From positions 1 to 57,208 of the forward strand of contig CAKUGX010000001.1 of NCBI GenBank assembly GCA_934654765.1: 57,208 bases of DNA, written 5' to 3'. Below the pieces are notes generated by a model, which ran no database searches, was not told the DNA's origin, and saw only the letters and a program-made list of their open reading frames with translations. This document shows, in pieces, positions 24,301 to 37,500 of this stretch. This stretch comes from an uncultured Collinsella sp. (lineage in GTDB: Bacteria > Actinomycetota > Coriobacteriia > Coriobacteriales > Coriobacteriaceae). The translations under genes were made by a program, and so were the position numbers. How positions within the stretch are numbered: position 1 is the first letter of the stretch; each line of letters opens with the position of its first letter.

Positions 24301-25439
24301 TCTACCTGGATAACGCGGCGACGACCATGCATAAGCCGCAGACGGTGATCGATGCCGTGACGCAGGCGATGTGTTCGCTCGGCAATGCCGGACGCGGTGC
24401 CACATCGGGTGCGCTCGATGCCGCGCGCACCATCCACGGTTGCCGCGCCAAGCTCGCGCGCCTGCTGGGTTGCCCGCGGGCCGACCATGTGTGCTTTACG
24501 CCCAACTCGACGGCGGCGCTCAACACCGCCATCAACGGCGTGGTGCGCCCCGGTGACCGCGTGGTCACGACGGTGCTCGAGCATAACTCCGTGCTGCGTC
24601 CGCTCAATCGTCTTGCGGCGGAGCGGGGCGTTACCGTTGAACATGTCGGCTGCGATGCGAACGGCGTACTCGACTATGATGAGCTTGAGCGCCTGGTGAC
24701 GCCTGGCACGCGCGCCGTGGTGGTGACTCATGCTTCCAACGTGACCGGCAATGCCGTTGACGTTGCGCGCGTGGCGGAGATGGCTCATGCGGTGGGCGCG
24801 CTCGTGATTGTAGACGCCTCGCAGTCTGCCGGCACGGCGAAGATCGACATGCAGGCCATGGGGCTCGACATCGTGTGCTTTACCGGTCACAAGGGGCTTA
24901 TGGGCCCGCAGGGCACCGGTGGCCTGGCTGTGGCGGAGGGCGTCGACGTGGCGCCGTGGGCCATGGGCGGCACGGGCGTGCACAGCTTCGACGCGCTGCA
25001 GCCAATGGAATGGCCTACGCGCCTGGAAGCGGGTACGCTCAACGGCCACGGAATCGCGGGACTGTCTGCCGGGCTCGATTTTATTGAGGCCCAGGGTGGG
25101 GTCGAGGCGATCTCTGCGCACGAGCGCGTGCTCGCCGATCGTTTCCTCGCCGGTGTGCGCGGGATTCCGGGAATCAAGCTCTATGGCGCTTTTGACCAGT
25201 CGACGCGCTCGGCGATCGTGTCGCTCAATGTGGGCGATATCGATTCTGCCGAGATCTCCGATGCGCTCATGCAAGGGTGGGGGATTGCGACCCGTCCTGG
25301 CGCCCATTGTGCCCCGCTTATGCACCGCGCGCTGGGAACCGAGCGTCAGGGTGTCGTCCGCTTTTCGTTTGGCTATTTCAACACGAACGAGGAGGTCGAC
25401 ACGGCTATCGATGCGCTGCGCGATTTGAGCCGCGATTAA
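24297..25439 (+). CDS. Cysteine desulfurase / selenocysteine lyase family PLP enzyme
   Basis: 380-residue class V aminotransferase-fold enzyme. MIYLDNAATT starts the protein, as in the family. The PLP lysine is Lys199 in FTGHKGLMGPQGTGGL. The pocket Asp is in VIVDASQSAGT near 176. The catalytic Cys338 lies in RPGAHCAPLMHRALGT, a form typical of the cysteine desulfurase family found beside selD and yedF. It probably releases sulfur or selenium from (seleno)cysteine for SelD. The start is fixed by the ATGA overlap with the DUF3343 gene. It is the last gene of the selenium block. Confidence 0.88.
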   Translation: MIYLDNAATTMHKPQTVIDAVTQAMCSLGNAGRGATSGALDAARTIHGCRAKLARLLGCPRADHVCFTPNSTAALNTAINGVVRPGDRVVTTVLEHNSVLRPLNRLAAERGVTVEHVGCDANGVLDYDELERLVTPGTRAVVVTHASNVTGNAVDVARVAEMAHAVGALVIVDASQSAGTAKIDMQAMGLDIVCFTGHKGLMGPQGTGGLAVAEGVDVAPWAMGGTGVHSFDALQPMEWPTRLEAGTLNGHGIAGLSAGLDFIEAQGGVEAISAHERVLADRFLAGVRGIPGIKLYGAFDQSTRSAIVSLNVGDIDSAEISDALMQGWGIATRPGAHCAPLMHRALGTERQGVVRFSFGYFNTNEEVDTAIDALRDLSRD

Positions 25440-25566
25440 CGCAACCATTTGCGCCCCTTGATAAACCGTTTGCGCAACCGACCCGCATTATTGCCAAAAT
25501 ACGGTACTGTGAAATGATGGCCCACCATGGGTCCTCGGTATCTTTACGAATTGCGGGAAGGTTCCT
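25440..25566 (+). promoter_or_regulatory. Upstream region of the giant surface protein
   Basis: Contains two direct repeats AACC(A/G)TTTGCGC at 25443-25454 and 25464-25475. They start exactly 21 bp apart, two helical turns, and are plausible tandem regulator sites. No good -35/-10 pair was found. The Shine-Dalgarno GGGAAGG precedes the ATG. Confidence 0.4.
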
Positions 25567-28500
25567 ATGAACAGGATCACTGCTGCCCTCTATAGATTTT
25601 TGGTCGTCTATCTTTCGGTCGCGATGGTTGTGACCTCGATACCGCTTGCGCCTAGCACGGCTTATGCCGATGATAGCTCGGCGCTTGCCGTCGAGAGCGA
25701 GGCCCAAGAGGCCGACTCGGACTCTGACACTGATGCCGATGCGGTCGATGATTCATCATCGGCGAATGAGGGCAGCTCATCAGCAGCTTCCGACTCGACT
25801 GATAGCTCTCAGGACAAATCGTCAAGCTCGGATACCAACACTCTCGCATCGAGTCTGGCGCAGGATCTCGCAAGCGACGCGACCGACTCCGATGCCGCAA
25901 AAAGCCTGGCTGCGATGGCAGAGCCCTCGTCCGATGACAGCGAAGCCGATGCCCTCACGTACGAGGATCACACGATCTATCAGTATGCCAAGCTTATGCC
26001 GAGCGGCTATGTGTACCCGTGCGATCCAGACGGAAACATAGCGGTGAAGATCGACGAGAGCAAGCCGTATAAGAATTCCGTCGATGGTCGATGGGTAAGC
26101 GGCCTGATTGTCGATTACGGGACGGATGAAGTTCCCGCACAGCTTTGCGAGGGCTCCATTTATCTGCATTCGGTGCGCTTTGAAAATAAATCCATCTCTA
26201 AAATCGGAAGAAACGCCTTCTATGGGTGTTCGAGTCTCTTCGATGTCTATCTTTCCGGTATGACCATCGGGTCTATCGAGAGCGGCGCGTTCTTTGGGTG
26301 CAGGTCGCTGGGGGGCCTGGGTTACGGTGAGATTACCACCATCGGCTCGATGGGCGAGGGCGCGTTCGCGTGGAGCGGGCTGGCGTACACGGGGCTTGAC
26401 AAGGTTGTTGGCCTGACATCGCTTCCCGAGAGTGCCTACAGTGGTTGCAATCAGCTGACCGATACTGGTCTGGACAAGAACACCTCCATCACATCAATCG
26501 GTGCCGATGCATTCAAGAACTGTTCGCGCCTTGCGATTACGGGGCTCGAGAGCAATACGACGATTGAGACGCTCGGTGAGGGTTGCTTCTCCAACACGGA
26601 TATGAGCGGCGGGTTGGCTCTGCCCCTTAATTCCAAAATCGAGGAGCTGCCGAACCGTGCGTTTTCCGGCACCAACCTCAAAGATGTGTACCTTGGATGC
26701 AACCATGTGGTGCTCATTTATTCCGAGACGTTTCCCAAACGCAACATGACCGTTAAGGTTCCCGCCGCGATGATGTCGCAGTACAGCAGCGGGCGTCCTA
26801 AACAGGTCTGGGAGAGTTGCAATGGTGGCCTGCCTGTCCCGGTGGGCGAGGTTCTCCAAAAGATTGAGATCTCGCGTGATCCCGACAAGATGACCTATGG
26901 GCAGGGGGAAAAGATCTCGCTCGAGGGTATGAACGTCTTGTTCCGGTACTCACATTCGACATCGATCCGCGACTATGAGGAGTTCATAAAAAGCGGGGAC
27001 GGCGAATACCTTACGGCGACCCCCTGCGACGGCGACGTCTTCGATGACTCGATGGACGGAGAGCCCATACAGCTGGTGTATGACGACGGCTACACACACC
27101 TTGTCACGTACAGCAAGGGCGACCTGCAGCAGGCGGCCTGCGAGTACGCCAAGTTCATGCCGAACTACTATCTGTATCCGTGCGACGCAAACGGAAATCT
27201 TACAGTAGAGATTGATGAAAACAACCCACGCGAGAACTCTGTCGACGGTCGAATGGTAACGAATTTGATTGTCGATTCCGGGGTGGATGAAGTCGACGCG
27301 CAGCTCTGTGCCGACTCTACCAATTTGTGCTCAGTGCGCTTTGAGAATAGCTCCATTTCTAAAATTGGAATGCACGCCTTCTATAACTGCCCGAATCTCA
27401 CCGATATCAGCCTTTCCGGTATGACCATCGGTCAAATCGGAAAAGAGGCGTTCTTTGGCTGCAAGTCGCTTACGAGCCTGAACATCAACGAGACCGCTAC
27501 CATCGGATCTATGGGCTATGCCGCGTTTGCCGAGAGCGGGTTAGAGTCCACGGGGCTCGACAAGGTTGTTGGCCTCGCGTCGATTCCCGACAGAGCCTAC
27601 GACGGCTGCAAAGCTCTGACCGATACCGGCCTGGACAAGAACACCTCCATTACATCGATTGGCGTTTGCGCGTTCAGACACTGCTCGAACCTTGCCACCA
27701 CAGGACTTGAGAGCAACACAACGGTCGAAACGCTTGGCCATACCTGCTTCTACGGCACCGACTTGAGTGGCGGACTGACGCTTCCCTATAACTCCAAGAT
27801 CGAGGAGTTGCCGGAAAAGGCGTTTTACGACACCAATCTCGAAACCGTATTCCTTGGGTGCAACCATGCGGTGCTCATCAATACCGACACGTTCCCCAAG
27901 TACAACATGACGGTTATGGTCCCCGCAAAGATGATTCCGAAGTACAGCAAGGGAGAGCCCAAAGCTGTTTGGGAGAGATGCAACGGCTGTCTACCCGTCC
28001 CGGTGGGCAAGGTGCTCAAGAGCGTTGAAATCTCGTGCGACCCCGACAATATGACCTATGAGCAAGGGGACACCATTTCGCTCGAGGGTATGAGCGTCGA
28101 GCTCGATTACCCGCATTCGGTATCGATTTGGAACTATGAGGCGCTCATAAAGGATGAGCTCGGCGAGTACCTTACGGCGACCCCCTGCGACGGTGACGTC
28201 TTTGACGAGTCGATGGACGGACAGCCCATCAAGCTCGTGTATGACGACGGCTATTCGCATTTCGAAACCCAAACCAAGGGCGTCTTGCACCTCAAGAAGC
28301 CCGCGTCGTCACCGCTTACGATCTCTTATGTCCAAGCGAACAATCGGCGCGGATGCAAGCTGATGGACGGCGTTGAGCTGCCCGAGGTTTCCGGTGCGAT
28401 GACGATCGATGCGGGCACCGAGGTCACGCTCGATGCCGGTGCTTTGGGAATGCTCAACGACAACCTTACCTTTAAGGGCTGGTATGATACCGAGACCGAA

Positions 28501-31500
28501 AGGTACATCTCCAAAGAGGCGGTCTATACGTTTACGCCGGATATAGACCTGTCCCTTGAAGCGCGATTTAAGCTCAAGGACTATGCGGTGCACATCAACG
28601 ATGCGCAGGCGACCGATTCGTCACAGGACTATGCGCACCTGAGCGTTACCGCTCAAAACTGCTACCGCAATGCCGGTGAAACGGTTGAACTTTCTGCCGC
28701 CACGGATGATGCCCTGTTCTTGGGCTGGTATCTGGGCGAGGGTGATAATGCGTATGCCGTGAGCGATCAGCTCGACTTTACCTATATGGTGGACGAGGAA
28801 GACGTGCCCGAGCATTATGACGCATACGGTCCCAAAATCGAGATCACGCCGCGCTACTGTGCCCCGCAGGCGAGCGTTGTCCTGAGCGTGGACGGAGTCG
28901 ATGAAAACGGCCAGCCGCTCGGACAGTTCCTCTCGACCGGACTGTATGGCATTGGGTCGCGCGTCACGGTCGTGGCGGTGCCAATGCCCGGCTATGTGTT
29001 TGACTACGCGACCGATGCCCTCGGCAACGTCGTCTTTACCGGCGACGATGGCCCGTCCTACACGTTTGTGCTCGAGGGGGATGTGCAGTACACCGCGCAT
29101 TTCCGCGAGGCGACCGATCCTGCCGAGTCGCTTGCGGCGCTAAAGGCCGCGCTCATCGCCGCGATTACCGCCGCCGCCGTTCTCGCAACCATATACGGCC
29201 TGGGCGAGATCGTCGACCCCATCGCGGCCGACGCGGTGATCGAGATCGGCATGGCCGACAACATTGAGGATGTCGCCGCCGTGGGCACCAAGGTGCTCAA
29301 GGAGATCAAGGACATCATTGACGACCACAAGAAACCGCATGATCCCGATAAGCCCCACGGCGACCACAAGATCGAGATTATTGCCACCGCGCAGCCCGAG
29401 GTAGGCGGTGTCGTTACCGGCGGTGGTTTCCACTACGAGGGAACAGTTGCCACGCTCGAAGCCGTCGCCAATCCCGGCTATCGCTTTGTGTGCTGGAAGC
29501 AGGACGGTGTTGAGGTTTCGACATCACCCGTTAAGACGATGACCATCACGGACCTGACGCCCGAGATTGTAAAGATGACGGCCGTCTTTGAGAAGGATGT
29601 GGACATTACAGCGGTTGCCGAGGCCGATGGCGTTCAGGCCGATTTCTCGACGGGCTGCACCGCAAGCCCCGTAAAGCAGAGCGTTAAACGCGGCGATGAG
29701 GCGATGGTCACCGCGAGCGAGGGTCCCGATTATGCCTTTGTGGGATGGTTCGAGGACGGCATCGAGGTTTCGCCCAAGCGTACGTATACCTTTAAGGCCG
29801 AGGTCGACCGCCATCTGGTTGCACGCTTCCGCAAGGCGGACAAGACCATCCTGGTGAATACCGACCCCCTCGACAGCGCGGAGGTGTTGTGCGATGGCGT
29901 GCCGGTCGTGGACGGCGGGGTTCGTGCGAAGGATGGGGACATCCTCACGTTTACGATGCGGCCCAAGGTGCGCCCCGACAATCCGGAGAAGACGTACCGG
30001 TTTGTGGAGTGGCGCGAAACCGATGCGCAGGGCATCACAATTGCCAACAAACAGGAGGTTTGCGAATACCGCGTTAACGGCAATGCCCGGATCGAGGCCG
30101 TGATGGACGGCAGGGATACGCATACCGTGCGTGCCGAGGCCGACCCGCTCGAGGGCGGCACCGTTACGCTGAAGCGCGGCGAGACTGCCGGTATGGTCCT
30201 CGAGGTTTCCGAGGGCGAGCGCGTGACTGCGGAGGCCACGCCATCCGAGGGCTATATCTTTGACGGTTGGTATCTGAGCAACGGCGGCTCTGATGCCGCC
30301 TCGACGCTGGTTTCGAGCGAGCGTTCCTATACCTTTGAGCCTATTACCGACTGCGTGGTCCAAGCGAAGTTTACGCGCGCCTGCAAGGTGGACGTTGTCG
30401 TTGAGCCGGCCGCGGCTATGGCGGGCAAATATATGGTGCATGGCGAAGGCTATTGCATGAAGGGCGAGCCCGCCACGCTGAGCATTGAGCTCACGGCCGA
30501 GGCGAGCAAACAATTTACCTTTAAGGGCTGGTACGACGCCAAGACGGACCTGCTGCTGGGTACCGATCCCAGCTACCTCGAGTTCTATCCCGAGGAGACG
30601 GAATGTACCGTACGCGCGGTGTTCGAGGAAAACACCTATACCGTGACGGCGAAGGCCAAGAAGACCTTTGTGGAGCGCGGTACCGTTGAGATCGAGGGAC
30701 ATCCCGGGGCATCTTCGGTTACCTGCGGATACGGCGATACGGTGATGCTCAAGGCGAAGGCCAACGACGGCTACCGCTTTGACCATTGGAAGGATGGCTC
30801 CGGTAAGGAGTGCGACACCGCCGAGCTGGTCGTTAAGGTTACCAAGAGCGATACCTATACCGCTATCTTTACCGACTCAAAGCCCGAGGTCATGGTCACG
30901 GCCGATTCGTGGCTCGGCGGTACCGTGACGTGCAACGGGACGGTGGTGAAGCCCACGACCGATAAGTTTAAGCTGGGGGAGACCCTTCATCTGACGGCCA
31001 AGGCCCATCCAGGCTTTTTGTTCCGGGGCTGGTATGTCAACGGGCGCCTGAAGAGCCTTAAGCACGAGACCTCGTTGGTTGCCAAAGCTCGCGGTAAAAC
31101 CGGGCGCTGTGTTATTACCGCGGCCTTTGTGCCCATCGATACCGTCTGCGTGCCCCTCGCCGATCCTGCAGAGGGTGGCACCGTCAAGGCGAGCCGCATC
31201 CTTGCAGACCGTGGTGCGGAGGTTGCCCTTAAGGCGGCGCCCAATCCCGGCTATGTCTTTACTGGTTGGTATACGGCCGACGGCACGTTTGAGTCTGCCG
31301 ATACGGAGTTCACCTGCCACCAGGAGCGCAGCCATGTGCACGTCGCTCGCTTTATGGCAAAAAGCTATGAAGTCGACGCCACGACGGTAGTCGATTCCAG
31401 CACCGGTTCGCTGGTCGAATCGAGTGCCGCCGGCTGGGTCGAGGGCACGGGTACCGTCGAGGCGGGGCATGCCGCTACGCTGACGGCGCACGCGCTTTCG

Positions 31501-34500
31501 GGCTATGCGTTTGAGTATTGGGCCGATGCTTCGGGCGCCGTGGTAAGCCGTGACAGCACCTATCACGTGGTGCCGACGTCTGACACGACGCTCCAGGCCG
31601 TGTTCTCGGCAAAGCAATATACGGTTGACGTCTCGTGCGAAGAGAGCTTGGGTACGGTCAGGGGCGCGGGGACATATGCCGCCGGGCAAGTTGTCACCGT
31701 GCGTGCAGTCGCCGCCGAGGATACGGCTTTTGTGGGCTGGTTCCGTAACGGAACGTGTGTGAGCTCCAAGAAAACCTATCGATTTACCGTGCGCGAGGAT
31801 ACGTCGCTCTACGCCGTCTTTGCGTCGGGTTCGTATGTCGTGAGCACGGTTGCCTCGCCTGCCGAGGGTGGAGCCGTGAGCGGCTTTGGCGGCTATGAGG
31901 CCGGCGACCGTGCAACGCTTCGTGCGATCGCCAACACCGGGTATTCGTTTGCCGGCTGGACGGACGACAAGGGCGAGACGATCAGTGAGAACGCCGACTG
32001 TACCGTTAAGGTCACGGGTGATGCCACCTATACGGCGACCTTTAGGCCTAAGTCCTATCAGGTCGTTTTGAGTGCGAGTGACGATGGCGTGGGCACCCTG
32101 AGCGGTGAGGGCTCCTATCAGTTCGGTGATACGGTCGAACTCAACGCTACGCCCATGGGGACCAAGCGTTTTGCCGGTTGGTATGTTCTGGGCACCGAGG
32201 GCAACAAGTCACTGCTGAGTTGTGACGCTCATTGCTGGGTTAAGCTCGACAAGGATATGGTCGAGGGGCTCGAGGACGAAACACTGGAGCTCCAGGCAGT
32301 GTTTGCCGATCCGTACGAGGTGACCGTTACGGGCGAGGTCGTGGTGAAGGACAAGGCTTCGAGCAGGGGCTGCCGTGTTACGGGCAGCGGTAGCTTTGCC
32401 GTAGGCGATCAGGTGGAACTGACCGCTGTTGCCGGTATGGGCTATCGCTTTGTGGGCTGGAGCACCGACAAGGAGGGTACCTCGATTGTCGAGACCGCGA
32501 CGACCCTTGATGTGACCGCCACGCAGGATATGACGTACTACGCGCAGTTCGAATCCGATGGACAGGTGACCATCACCGTCACGGGGTCGTCCATCTTCCG
32601 CGGCACGGCCCTTCTGGTCGACGGCATCCCCGCCGGCAGCAGGTCGTACGACAGGGGCGACATGTATATGGCGATTGCGATCCCGTGGAAGAAGTACCAC
32701 TTCTCGCACTGGGTCGACGATGCGGGCGTCACGGTGAGCTACAGCGCGTTCTATATCGGCACTGCAAAGGAGAATAGGCAGCTCACGGCTGTGTTCTATG
32801 AGACAGGCTGCGATGTTCAGGTCGCTACGTATCCCAAGGGCGCGGGCTTTAGCATGGTTGCGCTTGGTACCGGCGGCTCCTACCACTCCGCGGCGATTAT
32901 GTTTACCGTGCCGCATAAGGGCTGGAAGTTTAAATACTGGGTTGACGAGAACGGCCTTCCCGTGGGGGCCACGCCGGTAATCAACCGCGTGGTGTTTGGC
33001 AACCGTACCTTTACGGCCGTTTATGAGCGGGCGTCGATGACGGTTACGGCGGTGGACCCACGAGAAGGCGGACACGTCGAGGGTTCCTCCGAGGACGAAT
33101 CGCTGGGATATGCCGTGACCAATGAGGTCGAGAACGGTGAGTCGACAACGCTGACTGCCGTTCCCGATGCGGGCTACGTGTTCGATGGGTGGTATGCGCG
33201 CAACGATGACGGGTCGTTGGGCGATGAGCCGCTGAGCACGGATGCAGTTTGGACGTTTGTCCCCGAGGACAACATGACCGTCGAGGCGCGCTTTGCGGAG
33301 GCGCCCAAGTACAAGGTGACGGCGCTGGCGGTCAACGGATCGGTCGATCCGGAGTCTACTTTGGTCGCTACGGATGGTAAGGTGACGCTTTCGGCGACGC
33401 CCGATGAGGGCTGCTATCTGACGCGCGTGACCGTTACCGAAGAGGCTGGCGAGGACGGTTCGGCCGGCAATGCCTATGACCTTGATATTTCTGACTATAA
33501 GGGTGGGGCGTACGCGGTCACGCTGAGCGGCGTGAGTGCTCCGCAGCAGGTCACGTTTGAATTCGCGAATGCTGCGGCTCCAGAGGTGCTCGCTCAGCCG
33601 CTGGATGCGAGTGCTTACGAGGGCGATCCGGTTGAGCTTTCGGTTGGCGCCGAGGCGGGGCGTAATGTTCGCGTCCATGCCGCTGTGTCTTCGGGTTCTG
33701 CCGCCGACGTTAAGCTGAGCTACCAGTGGTATCGCGTGTCTGCCGACGGCAATGTGAAGCTGAAGGGCGAGACCGGGGAGACCCTCTCGATTGCCCAGCT
33801 CGACAGCGACAGCGAGGGCGAGTATTTCTGCCGCATTACGCAGAGCTACCTGGGTACGGTGACAAAGACGGATACCGAGCATGCGACGGTGTCCATCGTG
33901 CCTCGCGAGGCGCTCGTGTTCAACGGGCGCGTGCTGCCGGCGGCGACCGCTCACGATGACTACCGTGTCGTGATTGCCGGCGCCAGGGGCGGCAAGGCGC
34001 CGTATGTGTACAACTTGGATGAGGTTGAGGTTCCCGAGGGCATGCTGCTGACGCAGGCCGATGACGGAACGGGTGCCTTGGTGCTCTCGGGCGTGCCTTC
34101 GGCTACGGGTGTGTGCCGCTTCAAGATTAGGTGCACCGATGACCTGGGCAACAAGCGTGTTGCACACTTCGCGCTGGTCGTGAAGGCGAAGGAAGCCCCG
34201 CTCGCATTTGAGGGCCAGAGCTTTACTTACAATGCGACGGCGCAGGCTCCGGAGCTTTCGGGCGTGCCCGAGGGCTGCGAGGGCGATGTTAAGCTGACCT
34301 ATGTGGGCGCGGGCGATACACATTACTTGTCTGATCAGGCACCGGTGGACGCCGGTACGTATCGTGCGTTGGCGACGCTCGACGCTAACGGATATGTGGG
34401 TAACGCAAGCTGCGACTTTGTCATCGAGAAGGCTCCGGTCGATATTTCGATCCAGACGTCCGACGTGACATACGATGGCGCACGACACGGTGCGGCGGTT

Positions 34501-37500
34501 GCGGTTGCCGGCCTTGATGCGTCCGCCTATTCCGTTACGTATCGCGGCGTCGATGGAACGTCCTATGGCCCCACGGCGCTGGAGCCGTGCGACAGTGGCA
34601 ACTACTGCGTTACGGTTAAGGTGAACGACCCCAACTATCAGGGCAAAAAGTCCGCTGAGTTCTCGATTGCAAAGGCCAGCCAGGTCATTACGGGCACGAC
34701 GACCTATTCGGGCGTGTACGGTGGCGACCCCATTGTGTTCGATAACACTGCCCAGACTCCCGTGAGCTTTGAGCTCGTTGACTCCGCGGACGACGACGCA
34801 AGCCCGATTTCGATCAAGGGGCGTTGCGCGACCGTGAAGGCTGCTGGTGCGGCGCGTGTTGTCGCCCATGCCAAGGCGTCTCGAAACTATCTTGCCGCCG
34901 AGGACGTTGAGCTTGCGGTTACTGTTGCTCCGGCTCAGCTGCTGGTGAAGGTCGACGATGCCGAGCGCTTTGAGGGCCAGGCGAATCCCGAGTTTACCTC
35001 CAGCCTGGTGAGTCGTTGCGATACCTCGGACGTAAAGGTTACATACTTCTGCTCGGCGAATAAGAAATCGCCGGCGGGTGAGTACCAGATCGACGCGACA
35101 GTCGCCGATCCGAACTTCGATGTCGCGGTCGATCCCGGCACGCTGACGGTCAAGAAGAAACCCGAGCGCTACAAGGTGACGGCGAAGGCGGTCAACGGTT
35201 CGGTCGACAATGCTTCGGTTACGGTTGTTGAGGGCGGGGATGCGACCCTTTCGGCGACGCCTGACGAGGGTTGCTATCTCGAGCGGGTGACGGTCTCGGA
35301 GGTCGGCTCGGACGAGGCCGTCGACCTCGACATTTCTGATTACAAGGGCGGGGCGTACGAGGTCACGCTGAGCGGTATCACCGCGTCGCAGAGGGTTACG
35401 TTTGAGTTCGCAAAGGCGGACGTGCCGCGTGTGGTCGCGCAGCCGCAGGACGTGAGCGCCCACGAGGGAGATTCGGCAGTGCTCTCGGTTGCTGCCGAGG
35501 CGGGGGAGAATGTCGCCAACCATGCCGCCTCGTCCACGGGCTCTGCCGCCGAGATTGAGCTTTCGTACCAGTGGTTCCGCATGGTGGATGGCAAGGCCGT
35601 TGCGCTCGAGGGCGAGACGGGAGAGACGCTGCCGCTCTCGGACCTTGATGACGAGCGGGCAGGCGAGTACTTCTGCCGCATCACGCAGCGCTACCTTGGC
35701 ACTGAGAAGCAGACGGACAGTGATTGTGCTTCCGTCTCCGTCGTTGCCTGGGATACCCTTGTGTTCAATGGCGACGTGCTGCCGGCAGCGAGCGCCCACA
35801 GCACGTACCTCGCAACGATTGCCGGGGCCGCGGGCGGCAAGGCTCCGTACGAGTACACATGGGATGAGACGAAGCTCCCCGACGGGCTCAAGCTCTCCCG
35901 TACTTCGGGCAGCCTGACGCTCTCTGGTGTTCCGTCAAAGACGGGCGTTTCCGCCTTCGATATCACGTGCACGGATGCCCGCGGCGAGACCGCGACCGCC
36001 CGCTTTGCGCTCGTTGTCCAGGCGAAGCGTGTAAAGCTTACGTTTGCGGATAGCGACTTTACCTACAGTGGCGCGCCGCAGGCGCCCGAAGTTTCCGGTG
36101 CTCCCAAGGTCTGCAAGGGCGATCTCAAGATTAAATACTACGGGACCGGAAGCACGCATTATTCCTCGACCGAGGCTCCGACTGATGCCGGCACGTACCG
36201 CGCTGTTGCAACGCTACGAGCCCATGGCTATGCCGGTGCCGCCGTCTGCGAGTTCGAAATCGCTCCGGCGAAGCTCAAGGTGAAGGTCGACGACGCCGAG
36301 CGCTTCGAGGGGGAGGCGAACCCTGCGTTCACCTCGACCCTGGAGAGTGCGGTAGATACCTCGGGCGTGAAGGTCAAGTACTCCTGCGATGCCGATGAGA
36401 GCTCTCCTGCTGGCAAGTACCAGATTGGCGCGACGGTCACTGACCCGAACTTCGATGTCGAGGTCGTGCCCGGAACGCTGACGGTGAAAAAGAAACAGGA
36501 GCCCGTTGATCCCGACCCGGTCGTTCCGGATCCGGACAATCCGGATAACCCTGATCCGGACAACCCGGACCCTGATCGGCCTGATCCGGATCCCAACCCC
36601 GACAACCCCGACCCGGATAATCCGGACCCCGACAATCCTGAGCCGGACCCCAACCCGGATAATCCGGATCCCGGTAAACCTGACCCAGACCCCAAGCCCG
36701 ACCCGGATCAGCCGAATCCTGACAATCCTGATCCGGACAATCCCGAACCCGATAACCCGGATAAGCCCGAGCGCTTTGAGGTGACGACAAGGGCGGTCAA
36801 CGGCTCGGTCGACAACGCTTCGATAACTGTTGATGCCGGCGGCAACGCGACGCTCTCGGCGACGCCCGACGAGGGTTGCTACCTCGAACGGGCGACGGTC
36901 ACGGAGGACGGTTCGGACAAGGTCGTCGACTTCGACATCTCTGACTATAAGGGAGGAGCGTACGAGGTCACGCTGAGCGGCGTTGCCGCGTCGCAGGAGG
37001 TCACGTTCGAGTTCGCGAAGGCGGACGCTCCGAAGGTGATCGCCCAGCCGCAGGACGCGAGTGCCCACGAGGGCGATGCTGCCGTGCTCTCGGTCGCGGC
37101 CGAGGCAGGCAAGGCTGTTCTCGACCACGCTGCCTCGTCCGCGGGTCCGGCCGCCGATGTCGAACTGTCCTATCAGTGGTTCCGCATGGTGGACGGCGAG
37201 GCCGTGGCGCTCGAGGGCGAGACGGGGGAGACGCTCCTCATTGAGAACCTCGATGACGATTGCGCCGGCGAATACTTCTGCCGCATCACTCAGCGCTACC
37301 TTGGCACTGAGACGCAGGCAGACAGCGATCGTGCTGTCGTGTCCGTTGTGCCCCGGGATGCCCTTGTGTTCAACGGCGGCCTGCTGCCGGCGGCGCGTGC
37401 ACATAGTGCGTACCGTGTGACGATTGCCGGAGCCGCGGGCGGCGAGCCTCCGTACGAGTACACGTGGGACGAGGAAGATCTTCCCGACGGGTTTAAGCTC

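Noticed and set aside
32209..35799. Antisense open frame of nearly 1,200 codons across the adhesin gene
   Set aside because: High-GC codon bias keeps the opposite frame free of stops. The translation is compositionally odd (Arg/His/Gly/Leu-rich), has no domain I recognise and lacks a ribosome site, whereas the plus strand has clear modular domains.
36501..36770. CRISPR-like or satellite array
   Set aside because: The short repeats are codons for Pro-Asp-Asn linkers in frame within the adhesin gene; there are no spacer-repeat units.
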